This document shows, piece by piece, positions 35,462 to 43,601 of a DNA stretch of 64,000 bases; position 1 is the stretch's first letter, and each line of letters starts with the position of its first letter. The translations under genes and the position numbers were made by a program. The notes beneath the pieces are model-generated. The model searched no databases and was not told where the DNA came from. It saw only the letters and a program-made list of their open reading frames with translations. Origin of the DNA: CAMPKL01 sp963805925 (lineage in GTDB: Bacteria > Acidobacteriota > Terriglobia > Bryobacterales > UBA6623); contig CAWDWB010000005.1 in assembly GCA_963805925.1 (NCBI GenBank), forward strand, positions 1 through 64,000. Reading direction: 5' to 3'.

Positions 35462-37468
35462 CTACTTCACCAAGTTCAATAGTTCGTCGGAGAGTTGGTT
35501 GACGACCTGGATGAGGCGCAACATCGCTTGGTAACCCTGCTCGAACTGCAGCAAGTAAACCGCCTCTTCATTGAGGTCGACGCCCGAAAAATTGTCGCGC
35601 AGGTTCTCTGAGGCGACGGTTACTTGCTGCTGGGTGTCGAGCTGCGAGTACGTCACGGCCGCGGCGTCGCCGAAGTGAGAGACGAGGCCCGCGAAGAAGC
35701 CGTTCAGCGTGGAACCGTCGACCAGTTTGGCGTCGGCAAGGGCGATGATCGCGTTGAGATTCTCGTTACTGCCGGGATTGTTCGGGTGGGCGGCGGCAAT
35801 CTGGATCGGCCGTATATCGGATGTCGCTAGCGTGCCGGCAGCGCCGAGTCCGCCGGCGGAGCCCGCGCCGTTCAGCCCGGAGGCGAAACCGGTCGCGGCC
35901 GGGTCGATGTCGGTCACCGTGAAATCGAACGTTATGTCGCCGTCGAGACGCAGTTGGCCATTGATGGCCGTGATGCGTACCGCAGCGGCCACGAGTTCTT
36001 GCTGATTAGCGATCTCGGCGTTCAATGCAGCGGCGATCTCTTCGGCCGACTGGCCGCCCAGCGTGCCGCCGGGTTCGAGTCCGGTCAGGAAGCCGGAGCC
36101 AGCGGTAGATGCCGTGAAGCTAAAGCCCTGTCCGGCGGACTCCGACAGCGTCAGCTTGAGAGAGCCGCCCGCGTCGGAGACGTCGACCAATCCCGCTAGT
36201 TGCGGGTCCAGGGCGATCTGGTCGTTGATGCGCGTCGCCAGTTCTGCCGTCGTCTCGCCGCCCAATAACGGCGACGTCGTCACCGTACGGTCAATGCTGC
36301 CGTTGGCGGAGACGAGCCGTAATGAGAGCGTATCCCCTGGCGCCGGGACGCCTGGCGGCGTCGAGCCGACGACGAAATTGTCGAGCGTCGCCGTGATGGA
36401 GACGGTAAACGGCCCGCTGAAGTCGACCTGTACTTGGGAGGGCGGAGCAGGCGTGGCCAGGCCGAGGCTTCCGGGCGTCCTGCCCGCGCCGATTACGGCG
36501 GTCTCGTCGTAGGTGAACAACGCTTTTCCGGGAGCGCCGTTCAAGTCGACGCCTTGAGCGAGTTGTGCGTTGACCGCATCGGCGAAGTGCTTGGCCAGAC
36601 GGTCGAGATTGGCGCCCAGTTCGGGCAGCACCACGTTGCGCGCTTCGAGGGCCCCGCCGAGGCTGCCGCCCGCACTTTGTATGGAGGCCGTCACGTCCTT
36701 GCCGTCCTGGTCGAAGACGCGGATTGAGCCGTTCGAAACAGAGACCTGTAACGGCCTGGCGAAGACTCCCGTCAGTAGTGCCGTCGAGCCGGAAACGACG
36801 GCCAGGGCGCCGTCCTGCTGCCGCTGTACGTCGACGCCGATCAGGCTGGATAGTTCTTCGAGCGCTTGTTGCGACCGCGTATCCACAGCCGCATTCGGGA
36901 CGCGAGGGTCTCGCTGATTGCGCTGACCTTCGAGTCCGGCGAGTTCTTCCAGCAGCGCGTTGATTCGCGTCACGGAATTCCGTATCGAGCCGTCGACGTT
37001 AGTCTGACTAGCCGCTAGTTCTGCGTTGGCCTGCCGGAAGGCGCCGGCCACTCCGTCGGCGGCGCTCAACAAATTACTGCGTTGCGTGAGGTCGCCGGGA
37101 TTGGCCGAGAGTTGGGACGCCGATGAAAAAAAGGCGTCCAGCGCGCTGTCGATCCCGCCGTTGCTGTTGAGCCGGAAGACGGGTTCGGTGGTTTGGAAGA
37201 ACGTAGAGAGTTCGCCGAGTCTGCCTTCCGCTTGGTGAGCGGCGAGCACCTGCAAGTCGAGCAAGTTGTTACGCGCCGACTCGATTCGGGTGAGTTCGAC
37301 GCCTGTGCCCGTGCCGTCCGGGAAGATGACTGGAGCAAGAGCTGGGCGTTGCCTGGCGTAGCCGGGCGTGGCGGCGTTGGCGATGTTTGTTTGGACCGCC
37401 TCCAGCGCCTGCGAGAACGTCGACAGGCTGCGTTGGGCGCTATTGGTTGCCGCGGTGAGGCCCGACAT
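35462..37468 (-). CDS. flgK: flagellar hook-associated protein FlgK
   Basis: A 668-residue junction protein that, with FlgL, joins hook and filament. The N-terminal helix QRSLSTFSQALEAVQTNIANAATPGYARQRP and the C-terminal NEEAVYLLQFEQGYQAMLRLIQVVNQLSDELLNL are the standard terminal domains. The central part (residues about 326-540) contains blocks IGAGRT, FSGPF, LLGGETTAELATRINDQIA, ESAGQGFSFTAS, QSAEEIAAALNAEIA, DGDITFDFTVTDID that also occur in FlgL. It is followed upstream by flgN-like and flgM genes with very short gaps. Confidence 0.93.
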   Translation of the reverse strand: MSGLTAATNSAQRSLSTFSQALEAVQTNIANAATPGYARQRPALAPVIFPDGTGTGVELTRIESARNNLLDLQVLAAHQAEGRLGELSTFFQTTEPVFRLNSNGGIDSALDAFFSSASQLSANPGDLTQRSNLLSAADGVAGAFRQANAELAASQTNVDGSIRNSVTRINALLEELAGLEGQRNQRDPRVPNAAVDTRSQQALEELSSLIGVDVQRQQDGALAVVSGSTALLTGVFARPLQVSVSNGSIRVFDQDGKDVTASIQSAGGSLGGALEARNVVLPELGANLDRLAKHFADAVNAQLAQGVDLNGAPGKALFTYDETAVIGAGRTPGSLGLATPAPPSQVQVDFSGPFTVSITATLDNFVVGSTPPGVPAPGDTLSLRLVSANGSIDRTVTTSPLLGGETTAELATRINDQIALDPQLAGLVDVSDAGGSLKLTLSESAGQGFSFTASTAGSGFLTGLEPGGTLGGQSAEEIAAALNAEIANQQELVAAAVRITAINGQLRLDGDITFDFTVTDIDPAATGFASGLNGAGSAGGLGAAGTLATSDIRPIQIAAAHPNNPGSNENLNAIIALADAKLVDGSTLNGFFAGLVSHFGDAAAVTYSQLDTQQQVTVASENLRDNFSGVDLNEEAVYLLQFEQGYQAMLRLIQVVNQLSDELLNLVK

Positions 37469-37473
37469 CTTGT

Positions 37474-37791
37474 TTAGCCTCGCTGGTCCAACAGTCTGTG
37501 CGCCGCCGGACGGGGAACGGCGCCAGGCCCGTAAGCGCCGCGCACTTCCGCCCGGATGCCGACGAGAGCGCCGCGCACCGCCTCAATGTGCGAGAGCACG
37601 CCAAATAGTTCGGCGAATCGTCGCTGCAGGGCGGGGACCTGCTCCGCCGGCGGTTTCGGCAACTTGGCGGCGGCACGTTCAAGGTGCGCGCCCAGGGTCA
37701 TGAAGTCGTTGAAACGGCCTTCGGCGGCGGCTCGCTGCGTCTCGGTCAGTGCCGCGCCGAATGCATCCCAGGGCGTTGCAGCGGAGGGCAT
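37474..37791 (-). CDS. FlgN-like flagellar chaperone (by position)
   Basis: A 105-residue helical protein, short, Ala/Glu/Arg-rich, without signal peptide or membrane segment. The sequence alone does not identify it; it lies between flgM (4-base gap) and flgK (5-base gap), where flgN normally sits, and helical structure and length fit FlgN, the export chaperone for FlgK and FlgL. I give it as a likely FlgN rather than a firm call. Confidence 0.55.
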   Translation of the reverse strand: MPSAATPWDAFGAALTETQRAAAEGRFNDFMTLGAHLERAAAKLPKPPAEQVPALQRRFAELFGVLSHIEAVRGALVGIRAEVRGAYGPGAVPRPAAHRLLDQRG

Positions 37792-37795
37792 GGGT

Positions 37796-38125
37796 TTAGG
37801 CCTTCGGAGATGGTCCAGAAACCTGCGACAACAACGCCGTATCCGCGACCGCGCTTTGGATCAGCGAGTCGGCCACTTCGGCGGCCGGTACGTTGAAGCT
37901 GCCTGACTGATAGAGCTTTTGGGCCTCGGAGACGGCGGACACGCGTTCGGGAGACTCCGTCTGCAGCGCCTGGGAGATCTGTTGCGTCAGCGACGAGATG
38001 GAGGCGGAGTCTTGGGCGGAGGACGTCTTGCCGCTCCGTTGGGATCGCGTGTTCTCCGCCTGTTGAGCCTTGTCGATGTGGGTCGATTGCAGATCCGTCG
38101 AGGGAGTGAAATTGTCGATCTTCAA
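37796..38125 (-). CDS. flgM: anti-sigma-28 factor FlgM
   Basis: A 109-residue protein that would bind the flagellar sigma factor FliA until hook completion. MKIDNFTPSTD at the N-terminus and ASISSLTQQISQALQTESPERVSAVSEAQKLYQSGSFNVPAAEVADSLIQ match the FlgM helices. A TTG start is preceded by GGAGG at a good distance (8 bases). A FliA-type promoter lies about 20 bases further upstream. It is the first gene of the flgM-flgN-flgK-flgL run. Confidence 0.85.
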   Translation of the reverse strand: MKIDNFTPSTDLQSTHIDKAQQAENTRSQRSGKTSSAQDSASISSLTQQISQALQTESPERVSAVSEAQKLYQSGSFNVPAAEVADSLIQSAVADTALLSQVSGPSPKA

Positions 38126-38146
38126 GTGAGTCGCCTCCAGTTCTTC

Positions 38147-38173
38147 CTATCGGCGGATGGCGGCAAAACTTGA
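38147..38173 (-). promoter_or_regulatory. FliA (sigma-28) type promoter before flgM
   Basis: On the minus strand TCAA (38170-38173), 15 bases, GCCGATAG (38147-38154). The accepted flagellar consensus is TAAA-N15-GCCGATAA, so three of four and seven of eight bases match at the exact spacing. It lies 21 bases before the flgM start codon. Confidence 0.65.
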
Positions 38174-38284
38174 GACCTATCTCCGTCCTACGACCCCAAC
38201 CCACAGAACCCCAACGACCCGAGCCCAGCCGCGTAAGCGGCGGGCCTTAGACCCGGGAAGTGCCGCCAAGGGACCGATCCCCGA

Positions 38285-38530
38285 TCACTCTGTGAGCTTC
38301 CGTCTAGCTCGCTCAAGTACCGTCAATAGTTCCTGGACTGGTACAGACCAGCGGCCATCATGGTCTCGGCCCAAAATGATGATTTCGAGGCCAGCAGCTG
38401 TCTCTCGTACGAACCCAAACTCCTCTCCATCCAGGCGGATCTCGACTCTCAGTTCGTCGATATCAGGCGGCCCAGTGATGTCGATTACGCTGGCTACCTC
38501 AAGTTCCCAACGTGATGGGTCGGTTTTCAA
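38285..38530 (-). CDS. hypothetical protein, 81 aa
   Basis: I do not recognise this product. It has 81 residues, no signal peptide or membrane segment, a likely mixed alpha/beta fold (MKTDPSRWELEVASVIDITGPP, then acidic strands and a basic helix ERARRKLTE). A TTG start is supported by GGAGG seven bases upstream. The 150 bases between it and flgM hold the FliA promoter but no other gene. Confidence 0.55.
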   Translation of the reverse strand: MKTDPSRWELEVASVIDITGPPDIDELRVEIRLDGEEFGFVRETAAGLEIIILGRDHDGRWSVPVQELLTVLERARRKLTE

Positions 38531-38595
38531 GCTAGGGCCTCCAATAATCCGATCAACTTACAGTGTGCGCAAGAACCAGACATGCCCGGACAGCC

Positions 38596-39079
38596 TTACT
38601 CCCCACGCCGTGCCGCAAAGAACCGCTGCAAAGGCGCCACGCACTCTGCGGCCAGCACGCCTTCCACAACCTCAACGCGGTGATTCAATAAATCCGAATC
38701 CGCAATGCGGAACTTACTGCGCACAGCCCCAAAGCGAATATCGCGTGTCCCGAAATATCAGCCGCCGGATGCGCGCCGTCACGATTGCCCCGGCGCACAT
38801 TGCGCAGGGCTCCATGGTGACGTAGAGATCGCAGCCGTCGAGGCGGTGCGAACCAACTGCAGCCGCGGCGGCGCGCAAAGCAACAACCTCGGCGTGCGCG
38901 GTGGGGTCGTTGGCGGCAATGGGACGGTTGTGGCCGCAGCCGATCACTTCGCCTTCGCGAACGATCACCGCGCCCACAGGCACTTCGCCCTCCTGCTCGC
39001 CCTCGGCGGCGAGTTCAAGAGCGCGACGCATGAAATCCTCGTCGGCTAGCGGCACGCCCCTATTATCGTGCGGGCTCAT
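38596..39079 (-). CDS. tadA: tRNA-specific adenosine deaminase, frameshifted
   Basis: TadA converts A34 to inosine in tRNA-Arg(ACG). The first 110 residues read normally: PVGAVIVREGEVIG, the zinc motif HAEV and PCAMCAGAI. The frame then ends early (RDTRYSLWGCAQ, stop at 38714), while a shift of one base near 38748-38752, at the bases GTCCCG (plus strand), opens RDIRFGAVRSKFRIADSDLLNHRVEVVEGVLAAECVAPLQRFFAARRGE up to 38596, the normal TadA tail. Removing one C restores a protein of 160 residues. Since TadA is usually essential, a sequence error is as likely as a true lesion. The start overlaps the next gene by 17 bases. Confidence 0.8.
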
Positions 39080-40370
39080 CCGTCGGCGGGCGATCGCGCC
39101 ACCACGAAGCCAGCAGCGAACCGTTGACGTTCATGACGGTGGAAAAGACGATCGGCGCCAGCACTGCGCCGCTGCTCTTGAGGACGCTCAAGGCCAAGCC
39201 GCCGGCCATGCCGCTGTTCTGTAAGCCGACTTCAAAGGCGACGGTGCGGCGATTGTGTCCGCGGATGCCGGCGAGGAACGCTAGCCAATAGCCCAGGATC
39301 ATTCCAATGACGTTGTGTAGGGTCGCGGCCACAACTAGCAGAAGGCCTGCAGAGATGAGGTCGTCACGCGAACTGGCGGTGACGATAACCAGGAAGAGAC
39401 ACAGCGCCAGGATTGAGACCACCGGCGGCAGCTTCTGAAAGGTCTCTTGTCGTCCGGCCAACGTGGCGTTGATCACCAGGCTCAGCAAGAGCACCAGGCC
39501 GAACAGCACGGTCCCTTGCCTCAACAGGGCATGCAGGAACGCGTCGTCCAGAGTCGCGCCGCCCAGAAGCTGGATGATCCCGAACAGCATGGCAACGCCG
39601 GCCCCGAACGCCAAGCAGAGCGGCCCGGTCGTGCGAAGCAACTCCCCGACCGAGCGGCGTTGCTGGCTCACCTTGTTGACGATCAATCCGCCGCCGATTG
39701 GGATGATGACGAGGTTGACGATCGACAGCATCATGGCCCAGAAGTCGACCTCGACCAGGTGCCCGGCCAAGTACTGCATCAGCAACGGCGTCATCACGGG
39801 CGCCAGCAGCGTCGAACAGGCCGTCATGGTGACAGACAACGCGACATTGCCCCGCGCCAGAAAGACCATCAGATTGGAGGAGACGCCGCCCGAACAAGAG
39901 CCCACCAGGATGATGCCCGCGGCGACGGCCGGCTCAAAGCCGAACGATTCAGCGATGAGCCAACCGACGCCGGGCATCACCGTGAACTGCAAAATCATCC
40001 CGACCAGCACGGCCTTGGGCATGCGCAACGCGCTGGTGAAGTCCGCAATGCTCAACGTGGCGCCCATGCAGAACATGATGGTTTGCACCAGGTAGAGGTT
40101 GATGCTGTTCAGCTCAAAGCCATTCCAGGTGAGGAAGTACTGCGGCCAAAACAATCCCGCGCCGGTACTGATGCTCAACCACAGCGTGAGCGTGATGACG
40201 CGCAGCGTGGGGTGCTTACGCCAACACAGCGCCAGCAGCGCCATACCGCCGATCAACCCCGGTCCGATGCCCGGCGTATAACCGACCGCCCAACTGACGG
40301 CGAACAGAACGCCGGCGGCAAGGGTCAATGCCAACAGAAGCTTGCTGGGTCGTGGTGCAGGGTCAGTCAT
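39063..40370 (-). CDS. bile acid:sodium symporter (BASS) family transporter 1
   Basis: A 435-residue ten-helix membrane protein of the sodium/bile-acid symporter family. FCMGATLSIADFTSALRMPKAVLVGMILQFTVMPGVGWLIA and AAGIILVGSCSGGVSSNLMVFLARGNVALSVTMTACSTLLAPVMTPL are the typical family blocks, and VAFEVGLQNSGMAGGLAL has the second cross-over motif. The substrate is unknown (organic anions are usual). It is paralogous to the next gene, which ends one base away, so the pair is probably one operon. Confidence 0.9.
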   Translation of the reverse strand: MTDPAPRPSKLLLALTLAAGVLFAVSWAVGYTPGIGPGLIGGMALLALCWRKHPTLRVITLTLWLSISTGAGLFWPQYFLTWNGFELNSINLYLVQTIMFCMGATLSIADFTSALRMPKAVLVGMILQFTVMPGVGWLIAESFGFEPAVAAGIILVGSCSGGVSSNLMVFLARGNVALSVTMTACSTLLAPVMTPLLMQYLAGHLVEVDFWAMMLSIVNLVIIPIGGGLIVNKVSQQRRSVGELLRTTGPLCLAFGAGVAMLFGIIQLLGGATLDDAFLHALLRQGTVLFGLVLLLSLVINATLAGRQETFQKLPPVVSILALCLFLVIVTASSRDDLISAGLLLVVAATLHNVIGMILGYWLAFLAGIRGHNRRTVAFEVGLQNSGMAGGLALSVLKSSGAVLAPIVFSTVMNVNGSLLASWWRDRPPTDEPAR

Positions 40371-40371
40371 G

Positions 40372-41676
40372 TTAGGCCGCGGATTGCTTCGGCGGACGGT
40401 CGCGCCAGTACGATGCGAGTACCGACCCGGTGACGTTCATCCAGGTACCGAAGATCGCCGGGCCCAACGCCGCCGCCGTGCTCTTGAGCACGTCCAGTGC
40501 TAGGCCGACGCCCATCGCGCCGTTCTGCATGCCGACTTCGAAGGCCACTGTGCGCCGGTCCGATTCCGACAATCCGGCCAACTTGGCGAAGCCGTAGCCC
40601 AGGCCGTAGCCCGCCACATTGTGGATGAAGGCGGCCAGCAACAGCAGCAGGCCGATCGCCAGCAGGTCATCGCGAGACGCGGCGGCGATAATCGTCAAGA
40701 TGATGCAGATCGCCGTCATCGAAACGATCGGCAAGATACGGTCGAACGACTCACGGTTGCCGGCTAGGGCGACGTTGAGGATCCAGCCGACTAACAAGGT
40801 CAGCGCCAACAAGAAGAGGCCTTGGTGCAAGAGCCCAAACCAGAAAGGGTTGTCGGCATTGGCGCCGCCCATCATTTGAACTGCACCCGTCGCCGCGGCC
40901 ACGCCCGTCGCGAGCAGTAAAGCCAAGGGCGCCAGCGTCTTGAAGAAGGCGCCGAAATCACGGCGCTTGTTGAGGACTTGATTGGCGATCAGGCCGCCTC
41001 CGATGGGGATGATCACCAGATTGATGATCGACAGCACCATCGCCCAGAAGTCGACCACAATGAGCCGGCCGGCAAGGTTCTCCATCAGCAGCGGCGTCAT
41101 CAGCGGAGCCAGCAGCGTCGAGCAGGCGGTCATGGTGACCGAGAGCGCCACGTTGCCGCGCGCCAAGTAAACCATCACGTTCGAAGCCACACCGCCCGAG
41201 CAGGAGCCGATCAAAATGATCCCTGCGGCGACCTCCGGGTCAAAGCCAAATGCGCGCCCGACGAACCAGCCCAGCGTGGGCATGACCGAAAACTGCAAGA
41301 CGATGCCGATCAACACGGCTTTGGGCATCTTCAACGCGTCGGTGAAGTCGCGAATGCTCAAACTCGCTCCCATGCCGAACATGATGATCTGCGTCAGCGG
41401 CAGGTTCAGCCGGTTCAAGCGGAAGCCGTTCCACTCCGTGAATAAATTGGGCCAAAACATGGCCGCCGCCGTTCCCGTGAGGATGAAGAAGGTAAAGGTA
41501 AAGACGTGCAGCGTTGCGTGTTTGCGGAAGTACAGCGCCGTCAGCGCCATCGCGCCGACCAGGCCCGGCCCAATTCCCGCCTGCACTCCCCCAGCCCAGG
41601 AGCCGACGAAAACCACGGCGGCGACGGCTGCGGCGACGAGCAAGAGCTTGTTGGGTTGGGCAGGGTGGTCTGGCAT
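40372..41676 (-). CDS. bile acid:sodium symporter (BASS) family transporter 2
   Basis: A 434-residue paralogue of the downstream gene with the same motifs in order: MGASLSIRDFTDALKMPKAVLIGIVLQF, AAGIILIGSCSGGVASNVMVYLARGNVALSVTMTACSTLLAPLMTPL and VAFEVGMQNGAMGVGLAL. I chose ATG 41676 (MPDHPAQPNKLLL) over a longer frame. The tandem arrangement and near-identical core motifs suggest duplication followed by drift, perhaps to handle different anions. Confidence 0.9.
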   Translation of the reverse strand: MPDHPAQPNKLLLVAAAVAAVVFVGSWAGGVQAGIGPGLVGAMALTALYFRKHATLHVFTFTFFILTGTAAAMFWPNLFTEWNGFRLNRLNLPLTQIIMFGMGASLSIRDFTDALKMPKAVLIGIVLQFSVMPTLGWFVGRAFGFDPEVAAGIILIGSCSGGVASNVMVYLARGNVALSVTMTACSTLLAPLMTPLLMENLAGRLIVVDFWAMVLSIINLVIIPIGGGLIANQVLNKRRDFGAFFKTLAPLALLLATGVAAATGAVQMMGGANADNPFWFGLLHQGLFLLALTLLVGWILNVALAGNRESFDRILPIVSMTAICIILTIIAAASRDDLLAIGLLLLLAAFIHNVAGYGLGYGFAKLAGLSESDRRTVAFEVGMQNGAMGVGLALDVLKSTAAALGPAIFGTWMNVTGSVLASYWRDRPPKQSAA

Positions 41677-41755
41677 GAGGTCGTCGTGGACACACGAATA
41701 GCAAAGGCGGAATCGTACCACAGCGCGAGGTTCCGGGTTAAGATTGCCTCTTCGG

Positions 41756-42484
41756 ATGTCTTTGGCCCGCCTCATCCTCACCTCCGCGGTGTTGGTTCTA
41801 GCGTCGAATTGCGGAGGAAATCCGCGGATCTCGCTGCCTCCGCCGCTTGCGGCCCGCGTCGGGTACGTGGAGACGGGAGTGGCCAGCTGGTACGGCCATC
41901 CCTACGACGGCCGCAAAACCAGCAACGGCGAAATCTATCATATGGAGCAGCTTACGGCTGCACACCTCCAGCTTCCGTTTAATACGGTGGTGCGTGTCAC
42001 CAACCTGGCCACCGACCTGTCCGTGGATGTCCGCATCAACGACCGGGGTCCGTTCATCAAAGACCGCATTGTGGATCTTTCCCACGCGGCGGCGCGCCAG
42101 ATCGGCATGATCGGCGACGGTACCGCGATGGTCCGGCTCGAAGTCGTGAAGGCTCCTGGCGGGGTCGACGAGCCGCTGGTGCTGGATGACACCGTCATTT
42201 CGGGCGCCGTGGGCTGCGGCTCAGAATCCTTTTATGGCGCCCAGGTCGGCTCTTTCGCCGACATCGAAAACGCCGAGCGCATGGAGGGCAAGATGCGCCT
42301 TGCCTACGGTGCAGCGGCGATTCTGACCGCGCAGTCGGCCGAGGGCCAACAGCTCTACCGTGTGGTGGTCGGTTCGGCGGACGCTGGAGGCGATCTGGAT
42401 GGCTTGCGCCGCCGCCTTGCCGACGACGGAATCGATTCATTTGTGCAGCGCGTGTCCGCCGAAGACGCGCAGAACTGCACATAA
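41756..42484 (+). CDS. RlpA-like septal ring lytic transglycosylase with SPOR domain
   Basis: A 242-residue exported protein: signal peptide ending at LVLASNC (lipobox-like, with Asn before Cys), then the double-psi beta-barrel of RlpA (GVASWYGHPYDGRKTSNGE, DVRINDRGPFIKDRIVDLSHAAA) and a C-terminal SPOR domain (FYGAQVGSFADIENAERM and YRVVVGS) that binds denuded peptidoglycan. RlpA cleaves glycan at the septum and daughter-cell poles. ATG 41756 has a TAAGAT box 11 bases upstream. It is a single gene, divergent from the BASS pair. Confidence 0.85.
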   Translation: MSLARLILTSAVLVLASNCGGNPRISLPPPLAARVGYVETGVASWYGHPYDGRKTSNGEIYHMEQLTAAHLQLPFNTVVRVTNLATDLSVDVRINDRGPFIKDRIVDLSHAAARQIGMIGDGTAMVRLEVVKAPGGVDEPLVLDDTVISGAVGCGSESFYGAQVGSFADIENAERMEGKMRLAYGAAAILTAQSAEGQQLYRVVVGSADAGGDLDGLRRRLADDGIDSFVQRVSAEDAQNCT

Positions 42485-42559
42485 ATATTCTGTATATCTC
42501 GCAAATCCGTCTCTTTTTTGCGAATTGCTTGCTAGCATCGGTGCGGAGCCGATCGCCCG

Positions 42560-43588
42560 ATGCCGTTTGACAAGACCGCCGTCCAACGCCGGGTCAATTT
42601 TGGCCTCGTCGGCGATTCCGCCCCGATTCGCAAGCTTCGTGAGACCATTCGCAAGCTCAGCAACGACGACTCGACGGTGCTGATCAGCGGCGAGAGCGGC
42701 TGCGGCAAGGAACTGATTGCCCGGGCGGTGCACGACGTCTCCGTGCTGTCGGACAAGATCTTCCTGCCTGTTGACGCCGCCTCCGTCGTGGGTTCGCTAA
42801 TGGAAAGCGAACTGTTCGGCCACAAGAAGGGCGCCTTTACCGGAGCGACGGAAGACAAACTGGGTCTGGTCCGCGCAGCTTCCGGCGGCACGCTCTTCCT
42901 GGATGAGATTGGCGAGTTGACGCTCGACGTGCAGGCCAAACTGTTGCGGCTTTTGCAAGAGGGCGAGGTTCGTCCCGTGGGCGCCACGACCGCCGCCAAG
43001 GTGAACGTGCGCATCATCGCTGCGACCAACCGCGATCTGGGCGAGGAGGTGGAGAACGGCCGCTTTCGGCGCGATCTCTACTACCGCTTGAACGTGATCT
43101 CGCTCAGAGCGCCGACGTTGCGGGATCGGCCCACGGACATTCCGTTGCTGGCGGCGCATTTCCTCAAGAAATACGCGGGCCGTAAGGCCGCGTTGTCGTC
43201 CGAAGCGCTGGAGCTCTTCTGCCGCTACGATTGGCCGGGCAACGTCCGCGAGTTGGAGAACGCCGTGCGGCGTTCCGTGGCCCTGCGAGCGGCCGACCTG
43301 ATTTGCGTCTCCGATCTCCCGAGCGCGCTGCGCAATTTTGCGTTGTTCGACGGCGATACGGCTAACTTTAGCGAGCAGATCGCGCCGCTCGCCGAGGTCG
43401 AGCGCCGCCACATTCTACGGGCCGTCGACCACACCAAGGGCGATGTGAGCGCGGCGGCGATGATGCTCGGCATTGGCCGCACCACGCTCTACCGCAAGCT
43501 CAAGAGCTACGGATCGGACCGCGTGGATTCGGGCCAAAAGCAATCGCGCTCGGACTGGGGCCAAACCTCCCGTCGAGCCGTCCGTTGA
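42560..43588 (+). CDS. sigma-54-dependent activator without receiver domain
   Basis: A 342-residue AAA+ enhancer-binding protein. Walker A GESGCGKE is near residues 51-58, ELFGHKKGAFTGATEDK carries the GAFTGA loop that touches sigma-54, Walker B GGTLFLDEIGEL, then sensor motifs AATNRDL and LRDRPTDIPLLA. A Fis-type helix-turn-helix (AAAMMLGIGRTTLYRKLKSYG) ends it. There is no N-terminal receiver or GAF domain, unlike NtrC. It begins an operon of glycosyltransferases and rluD; a target is not seen. Confidence 0.88.
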   Translation: MPFDKTAVQRRVNFGLVGDSAPIRKLRETIRKLSNDDSTVLISGESGCGKELIARAVHDVSVLSDKIFLPVDAASVVGSLMESELFGHKKGAFTGATEDKLGLVRAASGGTLFLDEIGELTLDVQAKLLRLLQEGEVRPVGATTAAKVNVRIIAATNRDLGEEVENGRFRRDLYYRLNVISLRAPTLRDRPTDIPLLAAHFLKKYAGRKAALSSEALELFCRYDWPGNVRELENAVRRSVALRAADLICVSDLPSALRNFALFDGDTANFSEQIAPLAEVERRHILRAVDHTKGDVSAAAMMLGIGRTTLYRKLKSYGSDRVDSGQKQSRSDWGQTSRRAVR

Positions 43589-43601
43589 TGCCGAGGCCTG
43601 G

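Noticed and set aside
42399..42416. TGGC...TTGC before the sigma-54 activator as a -24/-12 promoter
   Set aside because: The distance between GG and GC is too long for sigma-54 and it lies inside the rlpA coding region.
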